Source: Dromaius novaehollandiae
Lineage: Eukaryota > Chordata > Aves > Casuariiformes > Dromaiidae
Length of the DNA: 64,000 nucleotides
Direction: 5' to 3'
Assembly: GCF_036370855.1 (NCBI RefSeq)
Contig: NC_088113.1
Coordinates: 21,162,501-21,226,500 of the forward strand
Shown here: positions 1 to 13,043 of the stretch, piece after piece
How positions within the stretch are numbered: position 1 is the stretch's first letter
Layout: every line of letters begins with the position of its first letter
Position numbers and translations under genes: made by a program
Notes under the pieces: generated by a model
The model's database searches: none
Told to the model about the DNA's origin: nothing
The model's input: the letters and a program-made list of their open reading frames with translations, nothing else

Positions 1-184
1 TCATAAATCCTACTGTTACTAGCTATAGAAAGAGGATAATGAAAATGAGCTAATAAAAGGCGTAAGTTAATGGTGACGGTTGAGTCAAAAGTATTTGGTG
101 AAGCATTCCATTATCTGATTGAAAGAAGCTTCTGCCTCCCCTCCTTACTGGCAGCAGTTTGCGAGACGTGGAGTCTGTACTTAC

Positions 185-301
185 AGTAACTCAGTCCCGA
201 TGGGCTGAGTATCCCGCCGCAGTCAGGAGACTTGGTGGTGAGAGCTGGGGCCAGGAGGCTCAGGACGATGCCCAGGATGCAGATCTTCCCCATGCTGGTG
301 C
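185..301 (-). CDS. TENP: TENP (ovoglobulin G2), signal-peptide exon only
   Basis: On the minus strand an ATG at 293-291 opens a hydrophobic signal peptide (MGKICILGIVLSLLAPALTT) followed by SPDCGGILSPSGLSY. From memory, chicken TENP has nearly the same mature N-terminus (PDCGGILTPLGLSY), which fixes the identity. The exon has an acceptor just upstream (tcttccag at 302-303) and a consensus donor GTAAGT (184-179). The coding part is 109 nt and ends in phase 1, exactly as in the neighbouring BPIF genes. TENP is a secreted two-domain BPI-fold protein of egg white with antibacterial activity. The rest of the gene lies left of the window. It runs head-to-head with BPIFB6. Confidence 0.82.
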
Positions 302-866
302 CTGGAAGAGGACGATGCACACGGCAGCCAGGTCAGGGCAGCACGGCCTCGGCCCGGCAGATCGAGGCAGGGAGCGAGAGGATGGACTAGGACTCTGGCT
401 CCCAGGTAGGGTTTGCGGTCCTGAGCTGGTCAATGGAGGCTTCTCCCGAGAAGGGCTGTGGGCAGCGCTTGAAAGAGTCATGGCTCCTCTGGTTCACCTC
501 AAACTGAGCTTCCTTGCAGTTTCTTTTCAGCTTTTGTTAAAAAAATAAATGTGTGGTTCTCACCTAGTCCCTGAGGACTTGAAGATACTAAAAGAAGGCT
601 CAGGCTTGAAAACCTCCTGCAAGTATATAAGCTGGAGTGGTGAGAATGTCCTCTACCTCGCTGAAAACATTTTGGAATTGTTTATAATGCTCCTCTTACA
701 ATGTTAAGAAAAATAGTCATTCAGAAAGCTTAACCTGAGTTAAAAAGATACGTATTTGTATCAATCTTTGCAGAGAGAGGGTTTCTGATCAAACTGACCC
801 TTACATAGATATACCAAAGGGAATGCAAGCAATGCTTAAATCTATCTATTCATTTTCTAAATGCAT

Positions 867-956
867 CTTTACCTTTTCTGGCCAATCTTCCCATTCTTCT
901 TACTCAGTCTGTGTCTTGCTGTGGCCACGTCAAGGGATTGTGCATGCTTTATATAT
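867..956 (-). promoter_or_regulatory. TENP: Possible TENP promoter and leader exon
   Basis: Read on the minus strand, ATATATAAAG (956-947) is a TATA-like box. About 50 nt downstream of the expected start is a usable donor (AAAAG then GTAAAG at 872-867). This would make a leader exon of roughly 50 nt, like those of the other cluster genes. Only position and motif support it. TATATAAG is also present on the plus strand near 625, so the choice is uncertain. Confidence 0.3.
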
Positions 957-3900
957 CTTCATAACCCAGGCTAATGAAGGCAGAAATTGGCAAAGAGGAG
1001 GATACTTTGGGTGGAGACACTTTGTTTTATATACCATTTTTATTGTTTCTCCATATATTTGATTACACTGGCCATTGACCTAACAAGGTAAAATATTGAA
1101 GAACAGGTGTTAGGGCAGGTTGCCTTTTATTGTGATGTTATTAAGCTGTACAAAGAAAGGTCTCTGAGTGGAGGGTGCCAAGAAATCAAACATTGTTAGA
1201 AAGTGAACATTGGTTTCTTTGCTCTGCAGCCATGATTTCTTTTGACCACCCTGGAGGCAGCGTCTGTGCAACGGCCACGCTAGGAAGAAAGGGTTGTGTT
1301 GAGCTCCCTGCTGGGCGGCTCAGATCAGAAGTGCTCAGACTTGGACACACAAGGCAGAAGAAGGTCTTGGAAATACAGCAAGGATGCCCTCCTGCAAGGA
1401 TGGATGAGCCACTTGCTGCTTTTGCTCAGGCCTATCGGAAGTTTGTTGATGGCAACGGGAGTGTTTCCATTGAGTTCAGTGAGTTTTAAACCAGACAGAA
1501 GGTCAGGCTTTTTGAAGGTATTGTCTCTAACATCCGGAACAGTCACTTGTGATAATTCCTGCCTGCCTTTACCTCATTCCCAAGCAAAAGCCACTGACAA
1601 TATTTACAGTAACTGATAGAGAAAATGGTGGATGATGTCCACCCTCTTTGACACTGTAGGGACATTGAGCAGTGGAAGCATCCATGGAAGGAGTAAGAGT
1701 CCTCTTCCTTCATGTGTTGTCTTCTCTCAAGCCAGCCTGACGCTGAGCCTTGAGAGAAAGAATGAATTTGGGAAAAATAATATGATTTACATCATAGCCC
1801 TGACTGTTTTTTGCGCTGCAAGAACAGCATCCTTTTGCTGGCTTTTGCTTTAGGGGCATGCTGGGGTGCTGTTTTGCACACTGTCCTCCTGGCAGGCCCA
1901 AGTTCACTTTGTCTAATATTCATGCTGACCAGACATGGTGAGAAATGGCATTCTCACCCCACTGATCTTGGCCCTGCTCAGTGCTGGCCTTGCTGGTTGA
2001 GGCTTAGCTTCGGGTCCACGTGTTCTCCTGGCTTCCTTTTGGCTTGGAAAATGGAGCATAGACTGCAAGAATACCGGGTAAATACATCCTCTGTGGTCTC
2101 ATGCAGCTCTCCTTCACACTACTTATTCTGACTTTCTCTTTTCCTGATGTTTGTGATACCAGCCTTGAGGCATGGTCCGTCTTCCAGAGAGGGTTAAATT
2201 GCCCATTTTGGTCTGAATCCTTTGACCATAGGATATCCTGTTCAGTGCTTGTTGATACACCTGCTCTGCCTTGGGAGGCAGCTATTGTCCTTTGTGCGTT
2301 GGCTAAGTGAGTTATTGGGCTCTGGTTCCAGGTGCATCTTGACACGTTCAGAGAAGTCTTTGGTTCTCACTAGCCTTATGGTGCTTTCTTTCTCAGTGTG
2401 ACAGAGAGATGCCAAGAAGAAAGGCAGAGTTGCAGCCACATTTGCATTTCTATTGAAGGTATCCGAATAGCAACGTCAAGAGAAAATATCAAGCTAAGCT
2501 ATAAGGGGGAGAGCAGAATTTACTCTTTAATATTGATGCATGCAGCCCATTTAGAGGTAACAAATGTGTTCAGAAAAGTAAATCCATTGGAAAGATTGTA
2601 AACTGCAGATGAGTTGCCTGAGGGCGGGAGAGGCATTTCAGGCATCTTGCACTGATAGGGACACATCCAGGTCTTACAAAACTCTCTGAAACAGTGAAGA
2701 CTTATTTCTTATAGAGCAGTGACTGGAAATTGCCCCCCTGTTAAGCCTCATTCCAATGTAGGTAATACCGGTAGCTCTTTCCAAAGCAGCAGCTGAAATT
2801 TATCTGTGGATTGTTATCATCATTTACAGCAGCATAAGAGTCTAGGGATAGACTGAAGGGAAGAGAAGGCACCGTGGTGCTTAGACGTGGATTTTCTTCC
2901 CCTGAAGAGCTGTTCTGTACCTGACAGTCCCAGTGGAGGTTTAATTAGATGTCAGCTTATAGCATAATGACTGATCAAGTTACCAGCACAAAAGTGTCTT
3001 TCTGTCTTGATGGGCTCTTAAATGGGAATTATCTATAAATCTTACTTTCCTGTTAGATAAGATGTAAATTTTCTCGTCCATACTTAGTAGAGAGTCACCA
3101 AGTATATCACTAAGAGGGAGGTAATGACAGATTAAGCCTTATGACAGACTTTATATAGAAATGAAGAGAAGAAATAAATGACTCGGTGCTGCAGGATCGC
3201 ACCTGACGGCGATCTCCTGCAGCCGCGCAGGCATTGCTGCGAGCTGGCCTTGCGCCGCGTCGGGTGAGGTATCCCAGAGGTGGGAGAGGTGCATATGCGC
3301 TGACAGCCACGAGCTGTAGCTAAGACAGGGCACAGGCAACCGCCCCAAAGGCAGGAGTGAGGTCAGCCTGGGAGCGAGATGCGTGTGGCCTGTTTTGCAG
3401 TCTGGTGGGACCACAGCTCTCCCACGCGTGCCAGGGACAGCTGGGGCTCACAGGCCTGTTCTCCGCTCCAAGCAGGTCATAGTTCTTGTTAGCCTTGTTC
3501 CAACCCTGCTGAAATTGGTAGGAACATTACTGAGATTCTCAGTTGCCACTGAGTGATCAGCTGATCACTAGTCCTCACTTGATGTTTGCATCAGCTCCAT
3601 GAGCCTTTATCTGGGGAAGTGTGTGAGCTACTCAACCTAGGTGAGAATCACAAGGAACTATATGTTCCCAGAAGCAGGATTTCCCCCTAGAGGTCTTTGC
3701 TTTCTCCCTCCCCCATTTCTGTCTGTGCTATGTTGTTAAGCAGATCACTTTTTCTCTTTCAAACCCAACATGCAAAGCTCCAGCTGGCTCTTCATGAGTG
3801 TTGAGCAAGAGAGTTGGCTTCATGCATGCTAAGAACATTTACTTGATACCTGAGGCTCAAGAACTTAGCCAGATTTTAAAATTTATTACTGAAATTATTT

Positions 3901-4002
3901 ATGTTGGAAGATGTCAGAAACACAGGGATTAGTTTTAGATCAGAATAATTACTCAACCCTTTAATCCTTTCATTTTTCTCTCTTTCTCAGGCAGGATTTT
4001 CA
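957..4002. other. Intergenic region between TENP and BPIFB6
   Basis: This is AT-richer sequence between two divergent genes. I see no exon with splice signals on either strand and no recognisable mobile element. Short open frames near 1.2-1.6 kb look like chance. Any shared control elements of the divergent pair would lie here, but none is identifiable by eye. Confidence 0.5.
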
Positions 4003-4090
4003 TATATATAGGCTGTTTCTTGCCTGTCTGCAGAAGATCAGTGCAAAGCTTACTCTTTGGGAACTCTCCTCCAGGAAGGACCCTAGCAAG
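4003..4090 (+). promoter_or_regulatory. BPIFB6: BPIFB6 TATA box and non-coding leader exon
   Basis: TATATATAGG at 4003-4012 is followed about 25-30 nt later by the inferred start of a leader exon ending at 4090 (CTAGCAAG then donor GTGACA). The next acceptor is TGTTTGTTTAAG ending at 4702, so the second exon begins at 4703 and carries the start codon at 4769. The start site is inferred from TATA spacing only. Confidence 0.55.
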
Positions 4091-4768
4091 GTGACAACAG
4101 TGCGTTTCCTTGAAGAAGTTTCTGTTGCTGTGAAGTGCTGCAGCTCACGTCATTTTGATGAGGGGCAAATGAGACGTGCAGGGCCAAGCTGGAGCAGACT
4201 GGAGGAGCTTTCGGAGAGTCTATTTGCATTCATTAAGAGTTGTACCGCTGGCGTGCCCAGCAGCCACCCGTGCTCCTGCTGCTGCTGGGCCAGGGCTGGG
4301 GGCGGGGGACTCTAGACCCAGCACGCTGTGTGCTCACTTAGGTATCTCTAGTCCTTTCTCCCCCTGTGGTTTTTCCTTTACAAGAAAATGTCCTGAGCAA
4401 ATCTGGGGCTTAAGGAATAGGGCGACTGAGCACTCTGCTTTGGTCCGCACCGTGGGGCAGTTTAGGTGGATGGTGCAGAAGGCAGGCACATCCTGATGGT
4501 GCTGCTGAGTGGTGTTCACAGATGTTTGTGGTTTGGGGAGTGATTCTTGCTTCCCTCTGATTTTTGGCTAGTGTAGCTCTACTGACTTGCGTGGACCCCT
4601 GTTTCATTTCTTTCAGTGTGATTGCAGAATTTAGTCCTCATGATTCAGTTTTCTCCCTTTGGGAATTAACTCCAGCTAATTGTCTCTTTCTGTTTGTTTA
4701 AGCCAGTGCGCTCATTTAGACCTCTGTCACTTCTGGGAGCTTTGCGAACGATGGTACTGGATCCGAAG

Positions 4769-7700
4769 ATGTCAAGGATTTGGTGCATTTTATTCCTTGG
4801 TGGTTGGCTGGCGCTGTCGCAAGGAGCTGATAATCCAGGGGCTATCATCAAGGTTGATGTTGGAACAATTGATCACGGTAAGCAAAAGAGCCATATTCAC
4901 ATCTGTCCCCGGGGGCAAATCTGCACGTTTGTGCAGACGAGCAGGACGTGGTGCACTGGCTGCATCACAAAAAGGGAAACCATCTTCCTCTTCTGTGTGA
5001 CCTGTGTCTTTAAGCATATCATCAGCTACCAAGTGTTGCCAGGGAGGTGAATTCCCATCCTCTGCCTAGTTGCAGACCTGAGCTGGCTGCATGGCTTCCT
5101 GCAGTTGGAGCATTGCTCTTGCGGTGCGAGAGGACAGCTGAGGACTTGGTGCTGGGGTATTTACAGTATTTACAGCTTCTCCCTCTTGTGGGCCCAGCAT
5201 AGGAAGAGCATCGCCAGGGCCCCTGTGTGCTCCCTCCGCCTGGCACCAAAGCATCAGCCCTGAGCCGCAACCTGGGAAGGCTCTAAAGCGCCTTTGAATT
5301 GTGCCAGGGCAGCAGGAAAAAGGTGGTCTGAAGGCACATCCTAATCTTCTCAGGCTTGTCCAGAGTTTAGCTCTGCCAGACTTAAATGCCAAACGTTTAT
5401 GCCTGGCTTTTGTGCCATTACCTCCCTTAACCTGTGGCAAGAGTCACTTTCTTGTGTCTTTGCTTTGAAGGAGGGAAAATGTAATTGTAACCCCAAGCAG
5501 GACTCCAGCCCTGTAATGACCTGATGTGGGAGCATGAGGATCGTCTCAGGGATGTTTTGGTTTATTAAGGTGGGAGCCTGAAAATTTGCTCCATATTTCA
5601 TGTCCAAAACTAGTATGTATGCACAGCAAGTAGCTGCTGAGCTTGAATCATTACACAGGGACAGCAAGGACCGCCAGTAATTGGACATTTATAGGACATG
5701 AAGCATCCTCATGGCACCTCTGTTTATTGGAATGGGTATATGTTAATAACAATGTTTTAAAGGATATGATGGGGAGTTCAAAGTTCCTTCACCCTCCAAC
5801 ACAGTCCTGGCACATGGGGATTTTGTGCTAAACTCGTCTTGTCTTGTGCAAATGTTCCAGCGGTCTCCACTGCGTTGACTGAGAGTGATATTCTTCGGAA
5901 AATGGCAGAGGAAGCAACAAAAAAAAAGCTAAACTCCGAACCCATCAAAGGTATCTCAGGGTGAGTTATAATCAGCACATTACACCAAGAGTCTGAAGCT
6001 GGAAATTACAAAATAAAAGCAGAAGGTTCAGAAGCGTCAGCCTGGAGGCAGAAACAAATCACTCCCCACTTACAAGTGTGATATTAAAGCTGGTGATTTT
6101 CTGCATGGTTGTGTCTACAAATACATGGAGAAACTATAACTTAAAGGCAACAAAGCATGTCAGCTTCTACTTCAAAGCTGGCTACTTCAAAGCTGGAGAT
6201 TGCTGCTGTGGTTCCGTGGTATCTGGGTGGGAGGTTTGCTCTCAAAGCTGCGTGTGTCCATTTTTTTGTGGATAATATCCTGAGGAAAACCCAGAATTTC
6301 TGGGGCATCAGCGCTATCTCCAAATCTGGTAAATAGTTCTGGACAAAAGAATGGAGAAGTTTTAAATACCAAAACATTTTTTTGAACTTTTTCAAAGTTA
6401 AGCTTTGCAGTCTTTTTATTATGAGGAAGCATACTTCTAAATTTTAAAGTGGATCTGAATTGGAAGAAAAAAGTTTAAACAAAAGGGGAAAGAATAAAGA
6501 TGATAATGGCTATATCAATAATAGGTGACTGATTTAAAAATTCACTTAGCTGTTCTAGTAGCACCTCTTTCCTAGCTCTTTTCCTCCATTTCCCCCCTCC
6601 CCCCCCCCCCCCCCCAAACAGGGTGAAAATGAAAGATATCCGTCCCCCTGTGGTAACACTGACGCTCTCACCAGGAACGGGGCTTTTCATGGCTGTGTTA
6701 GTGCAGATGACCATTGCTGGGAAGAGGTGAGTGGGAAGCTGTGTGCCGGGCAGGAAGCATCCCTCCGCTTGCCCTGCGCTGCCGGCGGCTCGAGCCGTGG
6801 GGCTCCCGTGGGGCCGGGGAGCGGCCGCGCGAGCGGCTCTGCGTGGCACGGCATCCTTCGAGGGCTCCAGCTTTGCTCTGTGCGTGCCTGCTGGCTGCAA
6901 GCTCTGCTTCGCAGTGCTTTCTCTCCGTGGCACCTTTTTCCCCGTGGCCTTTCCAGGGCTCCTGGTCCATTTTTGCAGTCCTGGGGGGGCCCAGTACGAA
7001 GTGTTGCAGATCTGGGCACTAGCCGTATGTTAACCCCCAAGCTACTGCTTATATTAACATCTGAAAGAGCCGAAAGGATGTGTGTGACATAGAAAGTCGA
7101 TCTGAAATAAAGCTTTTTCAGTCGCTTCAGGAAGGCAACTCGCTACATCTAGGCACTGCCTGAGTTTTACTCCTCAATGACTGCAGTGCAGGGTGACAGG
7201 TCCCCTGGGGAGGGTCTGTCCTGACTTAACCGGGTTTTGCTCTTTGCAGCTTTACAGGAAGAAACATGGAAATCAAAGTGGCAGCAAACCTGACTGCAAA
7301 CAGCAGGCTGTCGCAGGATGCTTTGGGCATCCCCAAGTTCAGCTCTGAAAATTGCCACATTACTCTTGTTAGTGTTAAAACCAACCTTCCCAGCAGGTGA
7401 GTGCCCAAGACAGCTCCTCTCCCCACTGTAGAGGACAATGCTGATGATTTGTCAAAGTTAATAATACCTAGCAAGTATATAAGAGCATTTTTAAATGGAA
7501 ATCTTTCAGTCTTCAGGTGCGGGTTTCTGCAGAACACAGGTACACTGCAAATGTTTGTTCAGTGAAGAGCCTATTTTTTCCATTAAGAAAACCAAAATGC
7601 TTTATGCACAAATGCAGGCCAGCCTCATCTATTTGATTTCATGTGGTCTTCATCTTTGGCATGAGTCCTCATTTCAGTGCTATACTCCTGGGATTACAGA

Positions 7701-10700
7701 ACTTCTTTTAGGCACAGAAGCTTTCAGGTTTGTTTAAAACCAGAAGATGCCATTCACGAGAAGAGATTTGTAAATAGAGAAAATATATTTTATTAGACAT
7801 CAGGCATATTTTGGACTGATCTGTATCAGATAGGTTTCTTTGTCGCTTGACTTTATTGTCTCTTGATCTTCAGTAAATGATTACTACACTGTCTGCAATG
7901 ACTGTGTTCATTGGCTGACATGTTATCTCTGCCCAGCCTGCTGCCTAAAGTCATGAGCAAGTTTCTGGATAGCACCCTTCAGAAAGTGCTGCCACGTCTG
8001 GTAAGTCTAATCCTCATTTGATCCTTGTTTTCTAGAGATCTCCTCCTCTTCACTGCTCAGTAACAGTTTTCTTAGTTTTGCCAGCTAAAGGAGCATGCAA
8101 ATTGATAAAAGTGAACATTTCAAGCATTTGTATCTGGCAGCCTTGTGTTTTTGTGCAGTCAGCACCCACAGTGCATGTACTCTTGCTGCCTAAAGCCTTG
8201 ACATCCAGGACAAAATGGTTAGGGATGCGGTGTTTGGACAGTGCTGACCTTGATTGATGCTGACCACATTTCTTCCTAATGGCTTGTCAGCAGGCAGATT
8301 TGCAGCTGCTTGACCCGTGTCTTAAAGCTGTTCTGGTGTGATTAGATATCTGTGGCTGAGTCTGGCCCTTTTCTTCATTCAGTTTACATGAGGTTTATTC
8401 TAGAATAACCTAATTCAGTTAGGGATAAAGAAAACAGAGATAAGCCCCTCTGCAGGTAATTATGAGTAGAGGGTCCTGGTGCTTTAGGTCTGGTAGGTGT
8501 GCCAGTCTGGCAGCTGTGAAACTGCTCCTGCCAGAAGTCTCAGTGCAGGGTTTTCTCACAGGTTTTCTTCTTGTTTTGCAGCTGTGTCCAGCTGTGGATG
8601 CAGTGCTCAACCTTGTGAATGCAAAATTGACAACCGTGACCTGTAAGTGGGCAGGTCCATCTCATCCGTTTCTTTCCCTTCCTTAGCAAGGGCCCAATGC
8701 AGAAACGTCACTCAGAGCAGGGAGCTTACTTTAATACATCCCCCTTTACTGCCATGCAGCTGAGATATCTCTCGGGACTGCTGGGACCCTCCGATACGCT
8801 TTGCTGAATCCACCAACAATAAGTGAAACTTTCATACAGCTGGATTTAAAGGTGAGTGCTGCTGCCTGGCGCTGTGGCCTGAGTGATGTTTGTGACATCC
8901 ATTTGCTCGGAGGCATAGTCCTTCCTGGCCTTGGCAGCAGAGGCTTTGGAGGAGGTTTAGGTGTGTGCTGTTTGCAGTATACCACCTAACCACTTCTCTG
9001 GCCTGTCGCTTTCTGTGGAGTTTGTTGCTCTCTCTGTTTCATTGCTGAGACTATGTAGAGATGCATCCAGTTTCCTGGTACATGGTCCAAATACAAATGC
9101 TGGAAGTGGGCTTGTGTTGTCTCTGACATGATGATTTTTACCGGTCCTTTTAGACCATTCTGCACCAAAAAGAGGGAGATGAGATTCACCTTCCCACAGA
9201 CCAGACGCCTCTTACTTCTCTGCCACCGAAGAAAGAAGCTGCTACCCAGCTAATCCTGTCTGCGAATTTCTTGAGTGCTGAGCTCCGCGTTATGCAGGCA
9301 TCCTTCAACCTGGACATCCGGGATAACATGGTGGGTAACTTGGGCTTGGGATTTTCCTCTAGAGGCCCCTAAAGAAATCTACACCTGAATGTCCTCCAGC
9401 CCATAGCAGCCTCCAGCCACGGGACCAACTCACTGAGTTTTACAGCCTTCGTCTGTCCCTCTTCCCTTCTCCGTACTAAACCGTTTTTCCCAAAGTGAGT
9501 GCATTGACTCCCTGCCCTGTGATGTTTTATTGACAGGTTCTTGGGCTTCTCCCGCTGGTGACATCGATGCTTGGAGCCCTCATCCCCAAGGTGGGTAGAC
9601 TTCGCTTAATCCCACTGACTTTGGGGTCATCTTAGGGTATTTATAGCAGCAGATAACAGTGATCTCTGTCCAGCCACTGTGGCTGTTCCCAAGGGCATGC
9701 TGGGAACATCTCCCCAGTGTCAAACTAGTGCTCTCTTCATTTATTAATAAAGCTTTTCTTAACAAAAATTATTTATGGGATGTAATAAATAATATGGATC
9801 AGCTTGTCTGCAAAAGCCGCAGAGGATGTCTAGCTCTCACTGAATTAATGATTGTTAGTGGAACTTAGCACCCGTTAGGATAATCCCCAGAGCAGTGCAT
9901 GGGAAAAGAAAGATCGTGATAATAATCAGCTTCTGCCCCTCCTAACTGCAGGAGAAGGAACTGAGTAGTGGAAATAGCTCTTGCCTGTTCAGGTGCATGG
10001 AAGCTCCAGGGAAGGACAAAAAAGGGCCTTGTGTTTCCCTCAGGTGATGAATGATTAAAGGGCGGTAAGAGGCTTCTCCAAGAAGACCAGTTTCCTGAGA
10101 ACAGGGGAGGCTTTTCGGAGCACTGCTGGCCTTCCCAGAGCGTGCCTGAGACCGGGCGGAGCGGCCCGCCCTGGTATTGCCTCTGTGCTTTGCGTCTCCC
10201 CAGATTTCCGGGGCGCTGCCTCCGTCGCAGCCGCTGGTGATTGCAATGAGAGAAGCAGAGCCGCCCCTGGTGACCATCACCCCAGAGGCAGGAGTCGTGC
10301 GCTTGTTTAGCACGGCCGAGTTCCTGGTTTCCCCCTCGGACTCTGCTCCTGAATCCCTCTTTGTCCTGGACGTTGTGAGTCGAAGCCATTTGCAGTCACG
10401 GGGGGGTAACGTGGTGTCCCTGCCCCTCGCTGCCAGCCCTGCCGCCACACCGAGGCGAGGGATGCGGGGCGAGCCGGCAGGGACGGCTCCGTGCGGAAAC
10501 GCCTCGTCCCGGCGGGATGCTGGTGACCCTGCAGGGCGAGAGCCGTCCTTGGGGAGCTGCCCGCGGCCGAGACCTGTCCCCGTGCGGGTGTTGCTCCACC
10601 GGACGCGTTCCCTGATAGACACTCGCTTCCCTTCTCTCCTTGCAGCACAGCGACCTGAAAGCGCGGTTTGTTGTTCGAGGAGAAAAGCTGTGCATCTCCC

Positions 10701-12883
10701 TGGCTCTGGACAGGTAACGCAGCTGCTCGTCTTCCTTCCCGGTGCGGGAAGGCCAAAAACTCGGTGAGGACTTTACTGGGAGAAAAACCCCAGCAGCAAG
10801 CAAAGCGTGCGGCAGAGATGCGCAGGGGCTGAGGGGAGATGGATGACGCTGTATTTCCTTCCTCTGCAGTTTATCTGGAATGGCCTTGGCTTCCTCATCC
10901 GTTGGCACATTTGATGTGAGTTCGGTGATGTGTGCCGTGCACGGCAAGAGCAGTGCTGAGATTGCATCTATGAATCTGAGCACTGACGGGTTTGCTAACT
11001 ATAATAGGAATTCATTCCTCGCAACCCCATTCCGTTTCTTTCATTATCAATAACAGTTTTATTAAAAAAAAAAAAAGACAACCAACTCGATTAAAACCAA
11101 AGATCAAAATGTTACTTCGAGGAAGATGTTATAAATAACAAATTAGCCGCCCAAACCATTTGCCCACAAGCATGAATGCTCTGGCAGGGATCCATCCCTG
11201 TTTATAATGCACTCTGTTAATTCCCGGGAGATTTTTCACCATAAATAACTCTCCCCCGTGCTGGCACTGAAGGGAGAGGGAAGTGTGGGCTGCACTCATG
11301 TTCATGCATTGACTGTTTAAATGTCCTGACTCTTCCCCTAATCCTGACTCCACGATGGAGGCGCGAGCGAGGGCGAGCGTCTGGAGCTGCGTTTCGGTAG
11401 TGCCTGTTTGCAGGGCCGACAGACAGGGCTGGCTCTGGGGCTTCGCGTGCGCGAGGAGGACGAGCGGCTGGGCTCCAGGGACAGTCGCGGTATCGCCTGC
11501 TCCGTGGACGCCGTCACCAACTGCCGCGATGAGCCGAATCGCGGCTGAGAACATTTTTAGAGTTGTGAGAACAGTGTAGGTGGCAGCAGGGAATAGTCTC
11601 TCGTTTGGCAATTTTCATTGAAATTTAGAATTTCTCAAATGTTCCCATTCCTTTCAGGGGAGGGGGAGGAAACCTTTGCAATTTTCCTGAGATTGGAGAC
11701 TATCCTAGGTGAATTAATGGAAGTGAATCTGACAGAAGTGGCTGCTGACATTCAGAAAGATGAGCTATTTACCTCGCTCGTCTCTGTTTCAGGAGCTGCT
11801 GCTGAAAGGGATTTTGGCAAATGTTATTCATGTGGCTTATGTGCCATCCATCAATGGTAAGCACAGCCAGATGACTTCATCTGAGGATTTGCTATTTGCA
11901 CGGGGAAATAGTTCTCATTTCTTTTCTTATAGATTGTTGTCTTTTTTTTTCTGGAAACATCATTGACTGGCTGACCTTGCATACTTTTCTTGCCCTTAAC
12001 GTCTGTGAAAAACTGCCTGGGAAAATTGCTTGCCTGTCGTTTTGCACATGCAGGGTTTGCAGTCGGTGCTAGGGAAGGGCAAAGTTTCCTGGACGTGGGC
12101 TCAGGTGTGCCCACTCGTTCGCAGAAGAGACAGCAGCGCACACAAAACAGATATGCTGCACATGATGCAGGCTGCTTTTTTGAAGTCTCTTTGAACATTG
12201 TTCCTGTCCTCAGGATCAAAGCCACTTTCCATGAAAAACTGGGAACAGTTTTCATAAGTTCTTTGTGTTAAGTCTCAAAAATCAATGTGTCCCTCTTACC
12301 TTGGCTGGGCTTAAGCATGGTGGTCACTAAACAAAACAACAACAAAGAAACACCCTGCAAGATCAATTTAGCGGCTGAATTAATGTGAAAAGTATGCCAG
12401 AAGTAGAGATTTTACCCATGCTAAAATACCTAAATGGGAATATCATCCCTATTGATTTTCTTTCTGAATATTCACAACACCTTTTCTAAGACATGGAGTG
12501 GAAGCTGTCATTGGAGAGCAGAGCAAAAGAAAATAGGCCAGGGATGCGCTGGTGCTGTGTCTCGTGCCTTCACCTCCCGCAGCAGCCGGAGGTGCTTCTC
12601 ACCGCAGTCCCGCTTGCTCGTTTCAGAGGCGCTGCAAGGAGGGATCCCGCTGCCCGATCTGCTGGGCATTAAATACCGGCAGGCTGAGATCAGCAGGTCG
12701 GAGGTAAGGACAGAGAGGCTTAGCTGCATTGTATTTTTTCTGTATTCTGTGTAATCCGTGTAGCTAGTGCTGTTAGTCTGTCCCATCTGAGCACAGAAGC
12801 GACTGGTAGCTGCAGCCCTTGTGGTTTTTCTGTTTAATCTGCAGAACGCTCTGGTGCTGAGCGTGCCCGCCGCGGAAACCTGA
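4769..12883 (+). CDS. BPIFB6: BPIFB6, BPI fold-containing family B member 6
   Basis: Fifteen coding exons join in frame to 457 residues (human about 453): 4769-4877, 5861-5960, 6622-6726, 7250-7396, 7937-8000, 8582-8642, 8760-8851, 9154-9330, 9537-9590, 10204-10374, 10646-10713, 10870-10915, 11793-11856, 12627-12703, 12845-12883. Human-like blocks include KVMSKFLDSTLQKVLPRL and LSANFLSAEL. The signal peptide ends near LSQG (residue 19). Cys140 and Cys177 should form the BPI-fold disulfide, and Asn118 is in an NLT sequon. I prefer the ATG at 4769 over the in-frame ATG at 4751 because SRIW aligns with the human start. The donor at 5961 rather than 5951 is needed to stay in frame. Human BPIFB6 is reported to stay in ER/Golgi compartments and affect secretory trafficking; that role here is inferred. 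Confidence 0.9.
6592..6615 (+). repeat. Poly-C tract in BPIFB6 intron 3
   Basis: A near-pure C run (one T) ends five bases before the AG acceptor of the 6622-6726 exon. It takes the place of a normal mixed polypyrimidine tract. Its length may be misread by sequencing. Confidence 0.85.
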
Positions 12884-13037
12884 CGCGAGAGGAGGCACGG
12901 CCGCTCCCTGCCGCTGCAGCAGAGAATGAGCCAAAAAGGGCAAAGCAGGACCAGCAAGCGTGGTGGGTCTTCAAAGGGTCATCTTCCTCTTTGCTTGACT
13001 TTTGAGTAATTTGACTCTCTTGGACTCTGCAAGCTAA

Positions 13038-13043
13038 AATAAA
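13038..13043 (+). terminator. BPIFB6: BPIFB6 poly(A) signal
   Basis: AATAAA lies 155 nt after the stop codon at 12881-12883, in a T/A-rich context. It is the first such hexamer downstream of the coding end. Confidence 0.7.

Noticed and set aside
1296-1500. Plus-strand frame (LLQGWMSHLLLLLRPIGSLL then GVFPLSSV) resembling the end of a BPI C-domain
   Set aside because: The two family exons would have to be fused without their intron, there are no flanking splice signals or neighbouring exons, and the similarity is limited to Leu-rich sequence.
5951-5956. Alternative donor GTATCT after the exon starting at 5861 in BPIFB6
   Set aside because: Joining from here to the exon at 6622 breaks the frame, whereas the donor at 5961 restores the human-like sequence KGISGVKMKD.
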